This document shows, in pieces, positions 50,558-58,501 of a stretch of DNA of 64,000 nucleotides (position 1 is its first letter; every line of letters starts with the position of its first letter). The notes under the pieces are model-generated. The model was not told the DNA's origin, searched no databases, and saw nothing but the letters and a program-made list of their open reading frames with translations. The DNA lies in the NCBI GenBank assembly GCA_016713005.1, contig JADJPY010000002.1, positions 124,001 through 188,000 of the forward strand, given 5' to 3'. This stretch comes from Ramlibacter sp. (GTDB lineage: Bacteria; Pseudomonadota; Gammaproteobacteria; Burkholderiales; Burkholderiaceae_C). A program made the position numbers and the translations under genes.

Positions 50558-52410
50558 AGCAGATCGAAGCCGTCAACGATTTCGTCATCAAGTTTGCCAA
50601 TGTCAATGGCTCTGGCTCGGCCAGCGCCAATGAGCTGTTTGCCAAGGCCATCCTGCGCATGGGCGTGCCCGTCAGCCCGCGCAACATTTTCCCCAGCAAC
50701 ATCCAGGGCCTGCCCACCTGGTACGAAGTCCGGGTCACGGAGCAGGGCTATCTGGGGCGGCGCGGCGGCATCGACATGATGGTGGCGATGAACCCGCAGA
50801 CTTGGGACGCCGACCTGGCGGAACTCGAGCCGGGTGGCTATCTGTTCTACGACAGCACGCGGCCGATGCCGGCGTCAAAATTCCGCGATGACATCCATGT
50901 GATCGGGATGCCGTTGACCGAGATCTGCAACGCGGTCTACACCGACCCGCGCCAGCGCCAGCTGTTCAAGAACATCGTCTATGTGGGTGCGCTGTCGGTG
51001 CTGCTGGACATCGAGCCCGAGGTGATCGAGAAGCTGTTTGGCGAGCAGTACAAGGGCAAGGAGAAGCTGCTGGCATCCAACGTCCAGGCGCTGCACCTGG
51101 GCCGGGATTTCGCCAGGGAGCACCTGCAGTACCCGCTGGGCATCCGGGTGAAGCGGGCCGACCAGGTGGGTGACCGGATCTTCGTGGATGGCAACAGTGC
51201 GGCGGCGCTGGGCTGCGTGTATGGCGGCGCCACCGTCGCTGCCTGGTACCCGATCACGCCTTCGTCGTCCGTGGCCGAGGCGTTCCAGAAGTACTGCGCC
51301 AAGTACCGGGTGGACGCCGCCACCGGCCAGGCCCACTACGCCATCGTGCAGGCCGAGGACGAAATTGCCTCCATTGGCATGGTGGTGGGGGCCGGCTGGA
51401 ACGGCGCGCGTGCATTTACCGCCACCTCGGGCCCCGGCGTGTCGCTGATGACGGAGTTCATCGGCCTGGCCTACTTTGCCGAAATACCGGTGACCATCAT
51501 CAATGTGCAGCGCGGCGGGCCGTCCACCGGCATGCCCACCCGCACGCAGCAGGCGGACATCGTCTCCTGCGCCTACGCTTCTCACGGGGACACCAAGCAC
51601 GTGCTGCTGTTCCCCGAAGACCCCACAGAATGTTTTGAGCATGCGGCTGTGGCGCTGGACCTGGCGGACCGGCTGCAGACGCCTGTGTTTGTCATGACCG
51701 ACCTGGACATCGGCATGAACCAGCGTCTGTGCGCGCCCTTTGCATGGGACGAGAACCGCGAGTACGACCGCGGTAAGGTCATGACGGCGCAGGAGCTGGA
51801 GGCCGGACGCGACTTTGGCCGCTACAAGGATGTGGATGGGGACGGCATCCCCTGGCGCACGCTGCCGGGCACGCACCCGACCAAGGGCAGCTACTTCACC
51901 CGTGGCACCACGCGCAATGCCTATGCACAGTATTCAGAGCGCGGGCCGGATTACATCTACAACGTGCAGCGACTGCTGAAGAAGTTCGAGACCGCCGCCA
52001 CCCTGGTGCCGCAGCCGGTGCTGCGGCGTGCGGCGCGCAAGACGCGCCTGGGCGTGATCCACTTCGGCTCCACCAGCCCGGCCATGGCGGAGGCGCTGGA
52101 TGTGCTGACCGAGTCCGGCATCCATGTGGACGCGCTGCGGCTGAGGGCGTTCCCGTTCCCCCAGTCGGTGCGGGATTTCCTGGACACGCACGACGAGGTT
52201 TTTGTCGTCGAGCAGAACCGGGATGCGCAGATGCACAGCCTGCTGGTCAACGAGCTTGAAGTCGATCCGGCGCGGCTGGTGCGGGTGCTGCACTACGACG
52301 GTACGCCGATCACGGCACGATTCATCACGCGCGCCATCACCCAGCATGTGCATGCCGAGGTGGTGACGCCGCACGCGGGTGCCGCCCGCGCCCGGGAGAA
52401 GACCGCATGA
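50554..52410 (+). CDS. korA: 2-oxoacid:acceptor oxidoreductase, fused gamma-alpha subunit
   Basis: A 618-aa subunit of a ferredoxin-dependent 2-oxoacid oxidoreductase. The N-terminal gamma domain (about 1-190) opens with DFVIKFANVNGSGSASANELFAKAI; the alpha part has ITPSSSVAEAF and NVQRGGPSTGMPTRTQQADI, which contact the thiamin diphosphate and CoA. It acts with KorB to convert a 2-oxoacid (2-oxoglutarate is most likely) and CoA to acyl-CoA, CO2 and reduced ferredoxin. It overlaps both neighbours by four bases. The exact oxoacid is inference. Confidence 0.88.
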   Translation: MKQIEAVNDFVIKFANVNGSGSASANELFAKAILRMGVPVSPRNIFPSNIQGLPTWYEVRVTEQGYLGRRGGIDMMVAMNPQTWDADLAELEPGGYLFYDSTRPMPASKFRDDIHVIGMPLTEICNAVYTDPRQRQLFKNIVYVGALSVLLDIEPEVIEKLFGEQYKGKEKLLASNVQALHLGRDFAREHLQYPLGIRVKRADQVGDRIFVDGNSAAALGCVYGGATVAAWYPITPSSSVAEAFQKYCAKYRVDAATGQAHYAIVQAEDEIASIGMVVGAGWNGARAFTATSGPGVSLMTEFIGLAYFAEIPVTIINVQRGGPSTGMPTRTQQADIVSCAYASHGDTKHVLLFPEDPTECFEHAAVALDLADRLQTPVFVMTDLDIGMNQRLCAPFAWDENREYDRGKVMTAQELEAGRDFGRYKDVDGDGIPWRTLPGTHPTKGSYFTRGTTRNAYAQYSERGPDYIYNVQRLLKKFETAATLVPQPVLRRAARKTRLGVIHFGSTSPAMAEALDVLTESGIHVDALRLRAFPFPQSVRDFLDTHDEVFVVEQNRDAQMHSLLVNELEVDPARLVRVLHYDGTPITARFITRAITQHVHAEVVTPHAGAARAREKTA

Positions 52411-53462
52411 CCTACATCGCCAAACCCCGCCTTCACCACCCCACGCTGGAGACCAACAAGGTCGGCTACACGCGGCGCGACTACGAGGGCAAGATTTCCA
52501 CCCTGTGCGCAGGTTGCGGGCACGACAGCATCAGCGCAGCCATCATCCAGGCCTGCTGGGAGCTGGACATCGAGCCGCACCGCGTGGCCAAGCTGTCGGG
52601 CATTGGCTGCAGTTCCAAGACGCCGGACTACTTCCTGGGCGCCTCGCATGGCTTCAATACGGTGCATGGCCGCATGCCCAGCGTGCTGACGGGCGCCAAT
52701 CTGGCCAACCGCGACTTGCTGTACCTGGGCGTCTCGGGCGACGGCGATTCGGCTTCCATTGGCCTGGGGCAGTTTGCCCACGCCATGCGACGTGGCGTCA
52801 ACATGGTCTACATCGTGGAGAACAACGGCGTCTATGGCCTGACCAAGGGGCAGTTCTCGGCCACAGCCGACCGCGGCAGCAAGAGCAAGAAGGGCGTTCT
52901 CAACCCGGACAGCCCGGTGGACCTGATCGGCATGGCGTTGCAGCTGGGCGCGACCTACGTGGGGCGCGGCTTCTCGGGCGACAAGGAGCAGCTGGTGCCG
53001 CTGATCAAGGGTGCCATCCGCCATGGCGGCGCGGCCTTCCTGGACGTGATCAGCCCCTGTGTGGCCTTCAACAACCATGCCGGCAGCACGCGCAGCTACG
53101 ACTACGTGCGTGAGCACAACGAGGCCGTCAGCCGCATCGACTTCATTTCGTCACGTGAGGAGATCACCGCGGCCTACGCGCCGGGCTCGGTGGTGGACGT
53201 GGAGCAGCACGACGGCATGATTCTGCGGCTGCGCAAGCTGCACGAGGGCTATGACCCGACCAACCGCATTGCCGCCATGAACTTTGTGCAGGAGCACCAG
53301 GCCCGTGGAGAGGTGGTCACCGGCCTGCTGTACGTGGAGCCCGATGCCACCGACCTGCACGCGGCACTGAACACCAGTGCCCGGCCGCTCAACGCCCTTG
53401 GGCGGGAGCTGCTGTGCCCCGGCAACGCAGCACTGGCCAAGCTGAACGCCAGTCTGCGCTGA
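52407..53462 (+). CDS. korB: 2-oxoacid:acceptor oxidoreductase beta subunit (TPP-binding)
   Basis: A 351-aa thiamin-diphosphate-binding subunit. The family entry is ISTLCAGCGHDSISAAI (4Fe-4S Cys of the beta subunit), then LGVSGDGDSASIGLGQF and NNGVYGLTKGQFSATADRG, which hold the TPP-binding GDGD-x-NN motif. It overlaps korA by four bases and completes the operon. It would be oxygen-sensitive unless protected; related Kor enzymes function in aerobes such as methylotrophs and betaproteobacteria. It converges with lysE. Confidence 0.88.
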   Translation: MTYIAKPRLHHPTLETNKVGYTRRDYEGKISTLCAGCGHDSISAAIIQACWELDIEPHRVAKLSGIGCSSKTPDYFLGASHGFNTVHGRMPSVLTGANLANRDLLYLGVSGDGDSASIGLGQFAHAMRRGVNMVYIVENNGVYGLTKGQFSATADRGSKSKKGVLNPDSPVDLIGMALQLGATYVGRGFSGDKEQLVPLIKGAIRHGGAAFLDVISPCVAFNNHAGSTRSYDYVREHNEAVSRIDFISSREEITAAYAPGSVVDVEQHDGMILRLRKLHEGYDPTNRIAAMNFVQEHQARGEVVTGLLYVEPDATDLHAALNTSARPLNALGRELLCPGNAALAKLNASLR

Positions 53463-53471
53463 CCCGGCCTG

Positions 53472-54101
53472 TCAGTGTTCGCGCAAGACCGCCAGCGTGC
53501 CCGCCAGCAGCCACATGCCCGCCGCGCAGGCGCGGTTGAGCAGTCGAAGCGCCGACAGTGAAAGGATGTTGACCAAGCGCGCGCCAGCCTGCGCATAGGC
53601 CACCATCACCAGCGTGTCGATCACGACGAAGATCACGCCCAGCCACAGGAACTGGACTCCCTGGGGCATGGAAGGCTGGATGAACTGAGGCAGGAACGCC
53701 GCAAAGAAGAGGATCGCCTTGGGGTTGGACAACGCCACACCCAGGCTGCGCAAGAATGCCGTGCGTGGGGGCAATCCGGTTCCGCTGGTGCAAGCCAGCT
53801 GTTGCGACAGGGGCACCGGCTGCGTGCGCCAGAGCTTCCAGCCCAGCCAGCACAGGTAGGCCACACCGAACCAGCGCAGCGCGTTGAAGAGCGACTCCGA
53901 CGAAGCCAGCAGCGAACCCAGGCCGAACGCGACGCCGGTGATCAACAGGCTGCTGCCCAGCGATGCGCCCAGGATGCCGAATACCGCCACCCGCAGCCCG
54001 CCGGACATGCCGTTGGACAGTGCCAGCAGCATGGTCGGCCCCGGTGTGGCGGCCAGCAGCAACGAGGAGATGGCATACAGCGCCAGTGTGTTGAAGTCCA
54101 T
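53472..54101 (-). CDS. LysE-family amino-acid exporter
   Basis: A 209-aa inner-membrane transporter of the LysE/RhtB family with six hydrophobic segments. The family signature is LLLAATPGPTMLLALSNGMSGGLRVAVFGILGA (N-terminal), and the ALSNPKAILFFAAFLPQF motif lies in the middle. These transporters export amino acids or analogues such as homoserine lactone or threonine. The ATG overlaps the RnfB-like stop by one base (TGATG). It is the last gene of the phaZ run; a functional link with PHA mobilisation is not obvious. Confidence 0.88.
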   Translation of the reverse strand: MDFNTLALYAISSLLLAATPGPTMLLALSNGMSGGLRVAVFGILGASLGSSLLITGVAFGLGSLLASSESLFNALRWFGVAYLCWLGWKLWRTQPVPLSQQLACTSGTGLPPRTAFLRSLGVALSNPKAILFFAAFLPQFIQPSMPQGVQFLWLGVIFVVIDTLVMVAYAQAGARLVNILSLSALRLLNRACAAGMWLLAGTLAVLREH

Positions 54102-54796
54102 CAGCCAGTGCCTCCGCCCGGGGGTTCGCCGTTGCGGCGGGCGCGGGCCCGGGCCAGTGCCGCCTCGATCACAGCCCGCTTTCGCAACGCTTCGTCACCG
54201 ACAGCCCCCTTGGTGTGGGCGTCCAGGTCGGCCAGCTTTCTTTCGGCTTTTTCTTCAAGCCTTTTTGCGTGCTCAGCCCCGTCCCTGCTGGTTCTTCCGC
54301 TATGAAATTCATAGCGTTTTCGGGATCGGGACGCCGCTTCCGGCGACCACGCCTCCCAGCCGGTGCGGGTCCCTGTGACGCTTTCCATCGAGATGCAGTC
54401 CACCGGACACACCGGCAGGCACAACTCGCAACCGTTGCATTCGGCCTCGATCACCGTGTGCATGAGCTTGTTCGATCCGACGATTGCGTCCACCGGGCAT
54501 GCCTTGATGCAGAGGGTGCAGCCAATGCACCAGGACTCGTCAATCAGGGCGACGCCGCGGGGCCCCTCATGCCCATGGAGCGGGTTCAAAGGCAGCACCG
54601 CTTGACCCGTCAATGCGGCCAGTCGTGCAATGCCTGTCGCGCCGCCGGGCGGGCACTGGTTGATGGGGGCGTCTCCAGCCGCGATGGCCGCCGCATAGCC
54701 AGCGCAATCCGGATAGCCACAGCGCGTGCACTGGGTTTGCGGCAGGGCGTCCAGCAGGCGATCTGCCAGAGAGCCGCTTGCCGGAACCAGGCTCAT
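54101..54796 (-). CDS. RnfB-like ferredoxin, with in-frame repeat insertion
   Basis: A 231-aa iron-sulfur protein of the RnfB/RsxB kind. The N-terminal Fe-S motif is QCTRCGYPDCAGYAAAIAAG, followed by two ferredoxin clusters (CIGCTLCIKACPVDA, CNGCELCLPVCPVDC). It lacks the hydrophobic N-terminal segment of true RnfB and no other Rnf subunits are nearby, so it is a stand-alone electron carrier. A dispersed repeat (core 54299-54315) is embedded in frame, giving RYEFHSGRTSRDGAEH-type sequence before the helical C-terminus. Its ATG overlaps the phaZ stop by four bases. Confidence 0.82.
   Translation of the reverse strand: MSLVPASGSLADRLLDALPQTQCTRCGYPDCAGYAAAIAAGDAPINQCPPGGATGIARLAALTGQAVLPLNPLHGHEGPRGVALIDESWCIGCTLCIKACPVDAIVGSNKLMHTVIEAECNGCELCLPVCPVDCISMESVTGTRTGWEAWSPEAASRSRKRYEFHSGRTSRDGAEHAKRLEEKAERKLADLDAHTKGAVGDEALRKRAVIEAALARARARRNGEPPGGGTG
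54274..54315. repeat. Dispersed palindromic repeat, in frame inside rnfB-like gene
   Basis: The core GCTATGAAATTCATAGC (54299-54315) is a near-perfect palindrome, preceded by CAGCCCCGTCCCTGCTGG. It encodes YEFHS on the minus strand of the gene. Confidence 0.8.
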
Positions 54797-56130
54797 TTGC
54801 GCCGCGAGACCTTCTTCGTCGCCGCCGCAGCCGCGCGCCGGTTGCGGCTGGCGACAGGGCTGGAGGCGTTGTTGTTGGCTGCGATGAAGTCCTTCACTGC
54901 CGGGTACACCACCTCGCGCCAACGACGGCCGCTGAAGATGCCGTAGTGGCCAGCGCCCTTGACCTCCAGGTGTTTCTGGCGCGCCTTGGGCACGTTGCAG
55001 CACAGGCCGTGCGCGGCTTCGGTCTGGCCGGAGCCCGAGATATCGTCCAGCTCGCCTTCCACCGTGAAGTGGGCGGTGGTGGTGATGTCCTGGGGGCGCA
55101 CGCGCTCGAGCTTGCCGTCCACACCGCGTACATCCCAGGTGCCGTGGACGAGGGCGAACTCCTGGAACACAACCTTGATGGTCTCCAGGTAGTAGTCTGC
55201 ATCCATGTCGAGCACGGCGTTGTACTCGTCATAGAACTTGCGGTGCGCTTCCGTGCTGGTGTCGTCGCCCTTGATCAGGTCCTTGAAGTAGTCGTAGTGG
55301 CTCTTCATGTGCTTGTCGGGGTTCATCGCGACAAAGCCGGTGTGCTGCAGGAATCCGGGATACACGCGCCGTCCCGCACCCGGGAAGCTGCTGGGCACCC
55401 GGAAGATGACGTTGTTCTCGAACCAGCTGTGGCTCTTGTTCATGGCCAGGTTGTTCACGGCCGTGGGTGACTTGCGCGCATCGATCGGCCCGCCCATCAT
55501 GGTCATCGAAAGCGGCGTGGTTTCGCCCCGGCTGGCCATCAGGGACACGGCCGCCAGCACCGGCACGGTGGGCTGGCACACGCTGATGACATGGCAGTTG
55601 CCGTAGATGCCCTGCAGGTGGCGGATGAACTCCTGCACGTAGTTGACATAGTCGTCCAGGTGGAATTCGCCGTCAGACAAGGGCACGGTGCGGGCGTTCT
55701 TCCAGTCGGTGATGTAGACCTTGTGATCGCGCAGCATGGTCTTGACGGTGTCGCGCAGGAGCGTGGCGTAGTGACCCGAGAGCGGCGCGACAATCAGCAC
55801 GGCCGGCTGGCCCTTCAGCGCAGTGAGCGTGGCCGGATCGTCTGAAAAGCGCTTGAAGCGGCGCAGCTCACAGAACGGTTTGTCGATTTCCACACGCTCG
55901 TGGATGGCCAGATCCACCTTGCCCACCTGCACGGTTCGGATGTCGAACGCCGGCTTCTCGTAGTCCTTGCCCAACCGGTACAGCAGGTCGTAGCTGGCCG
56001 AGACACGTTGCGACAGGGGGTTCTGGCCGAAAGGCGACAGCGGATTGCTGTACATCTTGGCGGCGGCCTGGGCGAAGTCGGCAAACGGCTCCATCAGGGA
56101 GCGCTGCGTTTCATAGATCTGGTAGAGCAT
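54793..56130 (-). CDS. phaZ: Intracellular PHA depolymerase
   Basis: A 445-aa intracellular poly(3-hydroxybutyrate) depolymerase of the PhaZa1 type, mobilising native granules. The nucleophile region is ISVCQPTVPVLA (Cys in place of Ser), with HYGIFSGRRWR containing the catalytic His near the C-terminus. The C-terminal 30 residues are basic and Ala-rich. ATG 56130 gives the conserved start MLYQIYETQRSLMEPF. A TTGCAGTGCAA palindrome lies 20 bases upstream (56150-56160), matching that of phaC, so synthesis and degradation may share one regulator. It overlaps the RnfB-like gene. Confidence 0.93.
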   Translation of the reverse strand: MLYQIYETQRSLMEPFADFAQAAAKMYSNPLSPFGQNPLSQRVSASYDLLYRLGKDYEKPAFDIRTVQVGKVDLAIHERVEIDKPFCELRRFKRFSDDPATLTALKGQPAVLIVAPLSGHYATLLRDTVKTMLRDHKVYITDWKNARTVPLSDGEFHLDDYVNYVQEFIRHLQGIYGNCHVISVCQPTVPVLAAVSLMASRGETTPLSMTMMGGPIDARKSPTAVNNLAMNKSHSWFENNVIFRVPSSFPGAGRRVYPGFLQHTGFVAMNPDKHMKSHYDYFKDLIKGDDTSTEAHRKFYDEYNAVLDMDADYYLETIKVVFQEFALVHGTWDVRGVDGKLERVRPQDITTTAHFTVEGELDDISGSGQTEAAHGLCCNVPKARQKHLEVKGAGHYGIFSGRRWREVVYPAVKDFIAANNNASSPVASRNRRAAAAATKKVSRRK

Positions 56131-56149
56131 GGTCGGACCCGCGGATTTG

Positions 56150-56160
56150 TTGCAGTGCAA
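56150..56160. promoter_or_regulatory. PhaR-type palindrome upstream of phaZ
   Basis: TTGCAGTGCAA (5-1-5), with TTTGT before it, repeats the phaC operator core. The two lie 28.8 kb apart and are otherwise unlike in sequence, so the match is probably functional. Confidence 0.6.
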
Positions 56161-56296
56161 TATAGCAGTTGTCGGCGCATCATGATGGAGTGGAAACACC
56201 AATCCGGTGCCCCTCGCGTCATTCCCGTGCAAGCATGTGGCCTGAACTTTTGGGTCATGGCGTGCTCCACCAAATGATTACTAGTATGAACGACTT

Positions 56297-57199
56297 ATGC
56301 AACGCAGATCCTTGCTGGCCGCCAGCGGCGCCGCTGTGCTCATGAGCCCGGTCTCCGCCGCGCCCGATGTTCCGGCATTCCGTGAACTGCGCAAAAGCCC
56401 CCGCCTGCCGGTGCTTTTCCTGGGCCACGGCAGCCCGATGAACGCGATTGAAGACAACGAGTACCGCCGCAGCTGGCAGGCGTTGGGAGCGGAGTTCGCG
56501 GACACCGGGGCATCGCGCTACCCGCGGCCCCAGCTCATCCTGTGCGTCTCGGCGCATTGGCTCACCCGGGGCTGGTGGCTCACGGGCATGGAAAAGCCGC
56601 GCACCATCCACGATTTCGGCGGCTTTCCGCAGGCCCTGTTTGACCAGCAATACCCGGCACCGGGCGCACCGGCAGCCGCGGCGGAGATTGCCCAGTCGGT
56701 CAAGGCGCCCCCTCTGGGGCTGGACCGCAAGGAATGGGGACTGGACCATGGGACCTGGTCGGTCCTCAAGCCCATGTTCCCCAAGGCCGATATTCCTGTG
56801 GTTCAACTGGGCATGGACTACAGCCGCCCGCCGGCCGAGCATTTTGCGCTGGGCAGGCAGCTGCGCGCGCTGCGTGAGCGGGGGGTGTTGATTGTGGGCA
56901 GCGGCAATATCGTGCACAACCTGCGCGCCGTGCGCAGGGATGCCGGCCCGTCACAGGCCTACGACTGGGCAATCGAGTTCGACCGCGTGGCCGCCGCGCA
57001 GCTGCAGCAGGGCCAACTGGCGGCACTGGCGGATTTCCAGAAGCTCGGGCCGGTGGCCCAGGTGGCACATCCGACCTGGGACCACTACCTGCCGCTTTTG
57101 CACGCGGCAGGAGCGGCGGACGACAAGGAGCCTGTCCGGTTCTTCAACGCCAGTTTCCAGGCGGCATCGATCTCGATGCGCTCGGTGGTTTGGGGCTGA
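56297..57199 (+). CDS. ygiD: DODA-type extradiol dioxygenase
   Basis: A 300-aa LigB/DODA-family dioxygenase; E. coli YgiD is a 4,5-DOPA extradiol dioxygenase. Metal and catalytic His positions are visible in LGHGSPMNAIED, CVSAHWLT, DHGTWSVLKPMFP and GSGNIVHNLR. The N-terminus MQRRSLLAASGAAVLMSP has a Tat-like RR and a hydrophobic stretch, unusual for this normally cytoplasmic family, so export is possible. The start ATG 56297 is used. The stop abuts the convergent aminotransferase with no gap. The true substrate is uncertain. Confidence 0.85.
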   Translation: MQRRSLLAASGAAVLMSPVSAAPDVPAFRELRKSPRLPVLFLGHGSPMNAIEDNEYRRSWQALGAEFADTGASRYPRPQLILCVSAHWLTRGWWLTGMEKPRTIHDFGGFPQALFDQQYPAPGAPAAAAEIAQSVKAPPLGLDRKEWGLDHGTWSVLKPMFPKADIPVVQLGMDYSRPPAEHFALGRQLRALRERGVLIVGSGNIVHNLRAVRRDAGPSQAYDWAIEFDRVAAAQLQQGQLAALADFQKLGPVAQVAHPTWDHYLPLLHAAGAADDKEPVRFFNASFQAASISMRSVVWG

Positions 57200-58396
57200 T
57201 CACATCACTTTGGCGATGGCCTGGCAGACGTAGTCGACGTTCTTGCTGTTCAGCGCAGCCACGCACATGCGGCCGGTGTCGGTGCCATAGACACCAAATT
57301 CCGTGCGCAGGCGCACCATCTGGTCCTTGCTGAGGCCGGAGTAGCTGAACATCCCGATCTGCTGGGTAATGAAGCTCATGTCCTGTTTCACGCCCGCGGC
57401 TTTCAGGCCGTCCACGAGCTTCTGGCGCATCGCCTTGATGCGCACCCGCATCTCAGCCAGTTCTTCTTCCCACTGAGCCCGCAACTCGGGCGTGTTGAGC
57501 ACCATGGCGACCACGGTGGCGCCGTGGATCTGCGGGTTGCTGTAGTTGGTGCGGATCACGATCTTGAGCTGGCTCAGCACGCGCTCGGCGTCCTCCTTGG
57601 TGGCGCACAGCACGCTCAGCGCGCCCACGCGCTCGCCATAGAGGCTGAAGCTCTTGGAAAAAGAGGTGGATACAAAGAACTCCAGTCCGGCAGCCACGAA
57701 CTTGCCGATCACGGCACCGTCTTCCTTGATGCCGTGGCCGAAACCCTGGTAGGCCATGTCCAGGAAAGGAGTGAGGTTGCGGGTCTTGACCACCGCAATC
57801 ACTTCGTCCCACTGGGCGGCCGTGATGTCGTAACCGGTGGGGTTGTGGCAGCAGGCGTGCAGCACGACGATGGTGCCTGCAGGCGCGGCATTCAGGGCGG
57901 CCAGCATGCCGGCAAAGTTGATGCTTCGCGTGGCTGCGTCGTAATAAGGGTAGCTTTCAACGGTGAAGCCGGCCGCCGAAAACAGCGCACGGTGGTTTTC
58001 CCAGCTGGGGTCGCTGATCAGCACCTTGGCGCCCGGGCTGAGTTTCTTGAGGAAATCGGCGCCGATCTTCAGGCCGCCGGTGCCTCCGATGCCCTGTGCC
58101 GTGACCACGCGGCCGCTCTTGACGGGTTCGCTGTCGGCGCCAAAAACCAGCGCCTTGACGGCAGCGTCATAGGCCGCCACGCCATCCATGGGCAGGTAGC
58201 CCCGCGGCTTGGGCGAATCGGTCATTTGCTTTTCGGCGGTTTGCACACACTTGAGCAGTGGCAGCTTGCCGTTGTCGTCGAAGTACACGCCCACGCCCAG
58301 GTTGACCTTGTTGGGGTTGGTGTCGGCATTGAACTGCTCGTTGAGGCCAAGGATCGGGTCGCGCGGGGCCATTTCGACGGCGGTGAACAATGACAT
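57200..58396 (-). CDS. tyrB: Aromatic amino acid aminotransferase
   Basis: A 398-aa class I aminotransferase. The PLP lysine lies in VSTSFSKSFSLYGERVG; the substrate Arg region near the C-terminus is FGVYGTDTGRMCVAAL. The N-terminal PRDPILGLNEQFNADTNPNKVNLGVGVYFD and length are of the AspC/TyrB group. Between aspartate and aromatic specificity the sequence does not fully decide; Comamonadaceae proteins like this are often called TyrB. It is divergent from uvrB, sharing a 105-base intergenic region. Confidence 0.88.
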   Translation of the reverse strand: MSLFTAVEMAPRDPILGLNEQFNADTNPNKVNLGVGVYFDDNGKLPLLKCVQTAEKQMTDSPKPRGYLPMDGVAAYDAAVKALVFGADSEPVKSGRVVTAQGIGGTGGLKIGADFLKKLSPGAKVLISDPSWENHRALFSAAGFTVESYPYYDAATRSINFAGMLAALNAAPAGTIVVLHACCHNPTGYDITAAQWDEVIAVVKTRNLTPFLDMAYQGFGHGIKEDGAVIGKFVAAGLEFFVSTSFSKSFSLYGERVGALSVLCATKEDAERVLSQLKIVIRTNYSNPQIHGATVVAMVLNTPELRAQWEEELAEMRVRIKAMRQKLVDGLKAAGVKQDMSFITQQIGMFSYSGLSKDQMVRLRTEFGVYGTDTGRMCVAALNSKNVDYVCQAIAKVM

Positions 58397-58501
58397 GAAT
58401 GTCCTTTGGAAGTTGTCAGTAGCGGGAATCCCGGGCCTGGGTTAGCCTTGCGGGTTTCCCCTGATTTTACCGGGCCACCAAGCCTGTCGTTACGGACCGT
58501 C

